From Paguma larvata (lineage: Eukaryota; Chordata; Mammalia; Carnivora; Viverridae), in contig CM057843.1 of NCBI GenBank assembly GCA_030068075.1, forward strand, positions 12,604,001 through 12,668,000: 64,000 nt of DNA, given 5' to 3'. Position numbers and translations under genes: made by a program. Below, in pieces: positions 59,560-64,000 of this stretch. The first letter of the stretch is position 1; every line of letters begins with the position of its first letter. The notes below the pieces were generated by a model. That model did no database searches, was not told the origin of the DNA, and saw nothing but the letters and a program-made list of their open reading frames with translations.

Positions 59560-59900
59560 CAGTCTGTCAAAAATGGTGGTGTACACAACCTTCAACCTGG
59601 AAATTCGCTTCTGAGAAACCATCTTATCAGAATCCGTGCCCAGGTGCTTCGGGATACAGGCACAGAAGGTCCGTTGCCATCGTGAGACCGCGAGTGGCAA
59701 GTTAGTCATCCCGATGCCCATCAGCGGCCGAACGGCTTAGCTGCGTAATCTGTGTTCGCGTGGTCACCTGGAAAGACATCCAAGGTGCAACTGTAGTGAA
59801 AAAGGCAAGAATGGTTACATTTTTGTCAAAGCAAATAACAAAAAAGTACGTATGTATGTGTGACGGTGTTTTGAAGCGGTCTGAAGCAGTCCCTACCCCA
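59560..59900 (+). mobile_element. Old L1 3' end
   Basis: L1-like order: 'ttctgagaaaccatcttatc', 'gatgcccatcagcggccgaa', 'tggaaagacatccaaggtgc', 'tagtgaaaaaggcaagaatg'. Confidence 0.55.
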
Positions 59901-61337
59901 TGTTACCAGAGGCTTCCTCCGGAACACGGAGTAGAGGGACCTTCCTTTTCTAAGCCTCGGAGTCTGTTATTTTTAACTAGTTTTCCCTCAAGCATCTATT
60001 AAGTAAAAACGACAGCAGCCTCCCTCTCCCCCGCCACCAGTCGCTCAGGTCAGCACAAGTCCGCACGAAAGGGGGGGGCGGGGTGAGAAGGACCGGTCTC
60101 AGGGGGGTCTGGGTTTGGGAGGAGGTTGGTCTCGGTGACCCGGGAGGTTCCCTTTGCTCCTAAGTTAGCAGGGGCCGCGCTTGCCCAGGTGATGCCGGTT
60201 GGCATCTTCGGGTCCCAAAGCACCAGTGCTAACACATGAATCTGCGCCGTACTTAGCAGCGGACTTAGACCCCCCCCCTCAAAGCCTGCGATGTTTGTCC
60301 CAAGGCCGGGGTGACACACATACAGAACGTCCCGTGCCCCTAATGCTGACTGTCGCCCAGAGTGTGAACAAAAGATGGAGAAGTGGCCTGTCAGTCAAGC
60401 CATAGCACTAGTATTTTTGTCCACCTTTTAAAAACGCCTGTAATCGGGACCAAAGTGCCCTAACCTGGCCCTTATTTGTACAGTTTTTGTGCTTCTCGGC
60501 CTGGCCTACTCTCCTTTTTTTTTTTTTTTTCCCCCCTTCTAAAGTTGGCTGATGACTAACATTGAACACAAAGGCAGGCCCATTTGGAGCTTTCTGCTTT
60601 TCTTCGCTCGGTATTTGGGGCTGTCTCTCTCTCTCTCTTTTTCTGGCTTGAGTATTTCACAGCCGTCCTGGCCTAGCAGGTTCCCGCTTGCTTCGAGCCA
60701 GTTCCTGAATAGAGCGTTTTCCTCACTCCGGGAGCCCCGTGTTATTTCCCGTCGCCAGGGGGGCAGGCTGGGGGGCCGGCATAGGGGCCTTCGCTGCAGG
60801 CTCTGTGCCCCCCTTTCCCCGTAGCTTCCCTGCAGGCAAGCCTTTCTGGGGCTCCTTTACCGAAGGTTCACCAGCCAAAGAATACGGACAGCCGTGGGAT
60901 TTGGGGGTTTGCAGAAGTGAGCACCCGAGGCCTGGCCCACTTCTCCGTTGAGAAGTCAGTCCTATTTGGGGGGCACACCTGAACTATCGTGGCTTCTGTG
61001 CAAATGCTTATTTTATGTATTTTCATTTGTTTACTTTCACCGGCTCCTTTCAGAATCGTAGTGCCCGTCAGTTTTCTTAAAACTATATTTTTTTAATTTC
61101 AGAACTCCCTTGGGACTTACATTCGTAACAGTGCGTTAACACATATGCCCCCAAGTGTGAGGATTTCAGAGATCCAGATGGTTTGCGTCCAGAGTCGTAG
61201 ATTTGCACTGAGATCTAAAATCGTTAAAATGAAAGATGCCCCCTCTTTGCTTCCTTCTAAATGATTTATGGTTCTCATGAATACCAATTACTCCTCCCTA
61301 GAAACTGGCATAAGGTATGCCATTAACTGTATATTTG

Positions 61338-61562
61338 AAAAAAAAAAACTTTTTTAAATATTTATTTTTGAGAGAGAGAGAGACAGAGGGTGAGCCGGGG
61401 AGGGACAGAGAGAGAGGGAGACACAGAATCCAAAGCAGGCTCCAGGCTCCGAGCTGTCAGCACAGGGCCCAGCCCGACTCGGGGCTCGAACCCCACGAGC
61501 TGTGAGATCATGACCTGAGCCAAAGCTGGGCACTTAACCGACTGAGCCACCCAGGTGCCCCC
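61338..61562 (-). mobile_element. CAN-SINE
   Basis: Reverse full-length SINE. The imperfect target-site duplication is cattaactgtatatttg (61321-61337) and cattaatatatttg (61563-61576). Confidence 0.93.
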
Positions 61563-61571
61563 CATTAATAT

Positions 61572-61613
61572 ATTTGCTGCCCTCACTATCTATTTACAGT
61601 GAGGGCAGCAAAT
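61572..61613. repeat. Perfect 16-bp inverted repeat (hairpin)
   Basis: Left arm 61572-61587 (atttgctgccctcact) and right arm 61598-61613 are exact reverse complements around a 10-nt loop. The left arm overlaps the right target-site duplication of the adjacent SINE. Confidence 0.95.
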
Positions 61614-62636
61614 GACAACAAGAAATGGTCGGCTGGTTAACATTCCCTAGAACGAGCAATTCTCCATCTCTTGTCTCGGAGTTAGGGCTCTTAATAAATA
61701 GCGAACAGGGGCGTCTCGTTTGCCGGACGTGAGCATCACCAATGGGTCGCCAGGAAAGATGGCTATTCTGTCTGCGTAAGCAGAGACATGATGAATAATA
61801 AACACGAATTAGCGCCATCTGGATTGAAAGTTCCCATCAGGGACGGACGCTTATTAAAAAAAATAAACGATCGTTGACAGTTTTCTCCCTCCTACGCCTC
61901 AGAGGGTGACTTTTAGAACAGCCTACTGAATTGGCTTTTAGTTTTAGTCCCAACTGTTTGTTTTCAAAAGCCCATCCACTCACTAACTTTCAACCAACGT
62001 ATAGGAGCCACTGGCCGGCTGTTTCTTTGATCTTGGGTGAAGGTTTCATTCCTGTTGTTTTTAATTTAGTAGAGACCAGGGGGACACGGGTCCCTGGGCA
62101 GCCGGCCATAGCCAGCTGTGAAATGAAGCGAGTGAGCCTGTCTTTACAATGAGCTCGACCCGGAAGCGAGGAATTTAAATGACTGGTAGGAGAGACTCGG
62201 TACCCGTTGAAAAATTTCCAGTAGCTTGTAGCTGATTTAAAATGTATGAATAGCTCCATGGAAATTAGTGCCTGGGTTAACAGGCTCGAGCATCAAAACA
62301 TCAGCTAAACTTAGCTCTTGCTAGCTAATCAAGTTTCCTGATTGGCCTGGAAGTGTCTCAAATTCGAAGAAATGTAGTATTTCAGCAAGTTTCGCGTGCC
62401 GGTTGTCACCCGGTATCGATAAGGACGTGTGCGTTCCTTCTTGGGACAAATGTCACTTGTGTGCCCGCAGCCCCCGGGGCCTGGGGACCCGGCTCTGAAC
62501 GAGGCAGGCCCAGTGCCTGCCCTCGCAGCTAACGGAGCGTCAGCATCCAGTGCTGCGGGCACGCTAGAGGGGCTGCGATGGCAGCGCCAGGTGCGAGGGC
62601 GCCGTTAGTGAGCAGCTGTCACTAAGATGGTGAAAG

Positions 62637-62710
62637 GAAGCCGTGAGACCATGAATATTGTTTTGAAAGACTACAGGGTGGCTTCCTCCCTCCTCCCGCC
62701 CCCTCGAAAT
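62637..62710 (+). repeat. Direct repeat copy A (MED9 intron 1, 215 bp before exon 2)
   Basis: This 74-bp unit begins gaagccgtgagacca and ends in gaaat, with a pyrimidine-rich middle (cttcctccctcctcccgcc). It matches copy B at 63693-63764 with four substitutions and one 2-nt gap. Two of the substitutions fall where copy B keeps a CpG and copy A has the deaminated form. I do not recognise the unit as a named repeat family. Confidence 0.9.
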
Positions 62711-62924
62711 TGTTTGCGTCCTTCTGTGTTCGAGCCGGTTGTGAGCGCAGCGACCGGTCCCTGTCCTCTGGGGGTGCACAGCCTAGTAAGGGGACGTAGA
62801 AAACAGCCCTTCTAAAAGATGACTTAGGAAGAGAGCCAGTTCTGTGAGGGGTACAGAGGAGGGAAGCCAGGGTTGCCTGCAGTCTGAGCCGCGAGTGCTA
62901 ACAACCGCCCTCTGCCCCCTGCAG

Positions 62925-63141
62925 CATGGACAAGGACAGCCCAGACGTCCACCAGGACCTGAACGCCCTCAAAACCAAGTTCCAGGAGATGCGCAAGGTC
63001 GTCAGCACCATGCCCGGCACCCACCTGAGTCCCGAGCAGCAGCAGCAGCAGCTGCACAGCCTCCGAGAGCAAGTCAGGACCAAGAACGAGCTTCTGCAGA
63101 AGTACAAGAGCCTCTGCATGCTTGAGATCCCCAAGGAGTAG
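62925..63141 (+). CDS. MED9: MED9 coding exon 2 (C-terminal Med9 domain)
   Basis: This exon completes Cys76 and encodes residues 77-147, ending in TAG at 63139-63141. The segment starts [19 protein letters not shown] and ends [11 protein letters not shown]. It is predicted to be largely helical with heptad-like Leu spacing, as expected for the conserved Med9 C-terminal domain that packs in the Mediator middle module. A five-glutamine run (residues 114-118, CAG codons) sits in the middle. The acceptor is canonical: a pyrimidine-rich tract and gcag ending at 62924, with a good branch-point candidate (ctaac, A at 62901) 24 nt before the exon. Joined to exon 1 it gives one uninterrupted 147-aa frame with no stops or frameshifts. 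The ATG at 62926 is internal and should not be taken as a gene start. Confidence 0.96.
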
Positions 63142-63199
63142 ATGAGGCTGGTTCAGGAATGCCCGAGAAAGAAGGGGGAGAGCACGTGGCTTTACCGTG

Positions 63200-63223
63200 C
63201 CCCCCCCCCCCCCCACCCCCCCC
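63200..63223 (+). repeat. C-rich homopolymer tract in MED9 3' UTR
   Basis: Fifteen C, one A and eight C lie about 58 nt after the stop codon. If transcribed it could bind poly(C)-binding proteins. It is also a likely site of length error in assembly. Confidence 0.9.
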
Positions 63224-63692
63224 GGCTTGGAGCGCAGCTCTTTCGACTCCAGCCATAAGCTCTGTAACGGAGAGGCAGCGGGGGCTGGGGTAGCTGCTGC
63301 CGCAGCCGAACTTGGCATTGACTAGTGCGAGGAGCCAGCGCGCAAGCTTGGCTTCCTCGGGGCCTCCCTGCGGAGTGTATATCCATCTGTCTAGATGCCT
63401 AATAACTCGAGGGCCTGCTGGTGGGAGGAGGACTGTTCCTGGAGGCTGGGGAGTGGGTGGCGGAGTCTCCCCCTGCCTCTGGGGAGGGGCCCCCGCCGGG
63501 TGCTCCGGCTCCACGCACATCTGTACAGCGCCGCGGGAAAGGAGGCGGCTCCTCCCGGCGTCCTCCCTCCCTGTCCTCCCACCCCTGGGTGTGCGCAGTG
63601 CGTACCAGGTACACGCTGTTCCGTTCGCAGCGGTGTCGTGAGGCGTTTGCATAGAATTCACTGGACGAATGGGGGCCGCGCTCATAAGGCAC

Positions 63693-63764
63693 GAAGCCGT
63701 GAGACCAGGAATACTGTTTCGGAAGACTACAGGGTGGCTTCCTCCCTCCTCCCGCCCCCGAAAT
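63693..63764 (+). repeat. Direct repeat copy B (MED9 3' UTR)
   Basis: This 72-bp unit is about 94% identical to copy A and lies 1,056 bp downstream of it in the same orientation, so the two bracket MED9 exon 2. The similarity falls away on both sides, and no long poly-A tail or obvious target-site duplication marks it as a retroposon. Confidence 0.9.
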
Positions 63765-64000
63765 AGCTCGTTTCCTTTTAGGTTTGCACCGGTGAATGTA
63801 ACTGTGTCTTTGGGGGTGTCAGCCCGGAGCCCTGCCAGGCGGCCCCTGTCCCCAGGTTCTCTGCCACCTACGTGTTCCTGTTACTTTTAGCTCTTGCTCC
63901 CTTCGCCTCCTGTCCCCTTCCGGCATGTCACGCTCAAGAAGGACCAGACCCTTCAGACCCCACGGTGCCGCCCCGGGGCTGGAGGGTAGTGTCGTTCCTA

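Larger units (their letters stand above)
51011..62924 (+). other. MED9: MED9 intron 1
   Basis: This is an 11,914-bp phase-2 intron bounded by gtaagag and gcag. It contains a CA microsatellite 28 nt after the donor, MIR fragments, a SINE carrying a solo LTR, two SINEs in a row near 55.4-55.9 kb, L1 fragments in both orientations, a CpG-dense patch at 58.34-58.62 kb, and SINEs at 57.2 and 61.4 kb. No further coding exon was recognised, and the join across it is in frame without one. Stretches at 51380-52370, 53280-54890, 57400-58330, 58630-59550, 59910-61320 and 61620-62630 hold nothing I can name. Confidence 0.9.
63142..64000 (+). other. MED9: MED9 3' UTR (start; continues beyond window)
   Basis: This is the sequence after the TAG stop. 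No AATAAA or ATTAAA polyadenylation signal is visible before the window ends, so the last exon probably extends further right. It includes a C-rich tract at 63200-63223 and the second copy of the direct repeat that flanks exon 2 (63693-63764). The UTR assignment is inferred from position, since no transcript data are available. Confidence 0.6.

Noticed and set aside
62844..63125. Alternative + frame across MED9 exon 2
   Set aside because: It reads through the acceptor in another frame. The MED9 frame is the one that joins exon 1 and shows the Med9 domain.
1..64000. An undescribed multi-gene system
   Set aside because: Both strands were read through. Only MED9 is supported as a gene, and the rest is explained by repeats, simple sequence or unassigned intergenic DNA.

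Overview
This is a mammalian nuclear window from a carnivore, most likely a cat or another feliform. The main evidence is more than twenty copies of a tRNA-derived SINE. Each copy has a gggcgcctgggtggctcag-type head, an internal gctgacagctcagagcctgg block, a CT-rich stretch and an AATAAA-rich tail. This is the feliform CAN-SINE layout rather than the canid one. There is no bacterial, plasmid or phage content.

Only one protein-coding gene is supported: MED9, a subunit of the Mediator middle module, on the + strand. Exon 1 (coding 50784-51010) lies in a TATA-less CpG island. Exon 2 (coding 62925-63141) follows an intron of 11,914 bp. The two exons join in frame across a split codon into a 147-residue protein. 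The 3' UTR appears to run past the right edge of the window.

Positions 1 to about 50,500 read as intergenic DNA. They hold a patchwork of interspersed repeats: CAN-SINEs, MIR, L2, L1 fragments, MaLR-type LTRs, MER5-like DNA transposon remnants and ERV LTRs. Between these lie unassigned sequence, several CpG-dense patches, microsatellites, long G or C homopolymers, and an imperfect CAT/ATC trinucleotide array of about 590 bp (34650-35240). In the human genome MED9 sits between NT5M and RASD1; no exon of either was recognised here.

The MED9 intron carries its own repeats: five CAN-SINEs, one of them split by a solo ERV LTR, plus L1 and MIR pieces. It also holds a CpG-dense patch near 58.3-58.6 kb and a 16-bp perfect inverted repeat near 61.6 kb.

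I found no undescribed multi-gene system. The most unusual local structures are: (1) a roughly 74-bp direct repeat, about 94% identical, flanking MED9 exon 2, with one copy in the intron and one in the 3' UTR; (2) a three-level nested insertion of solo LTR inside SINE inside MIR, with both target-site duplications intact; (3) serial SINE insertions reusing one target motif near 55.4-55.9 kb; and (4) the hairpin next to a SINE at 61.57 kb. Repeat names come from recognising consensus features by eye, so boundaries are approximate unless a target-site duplication is cited.
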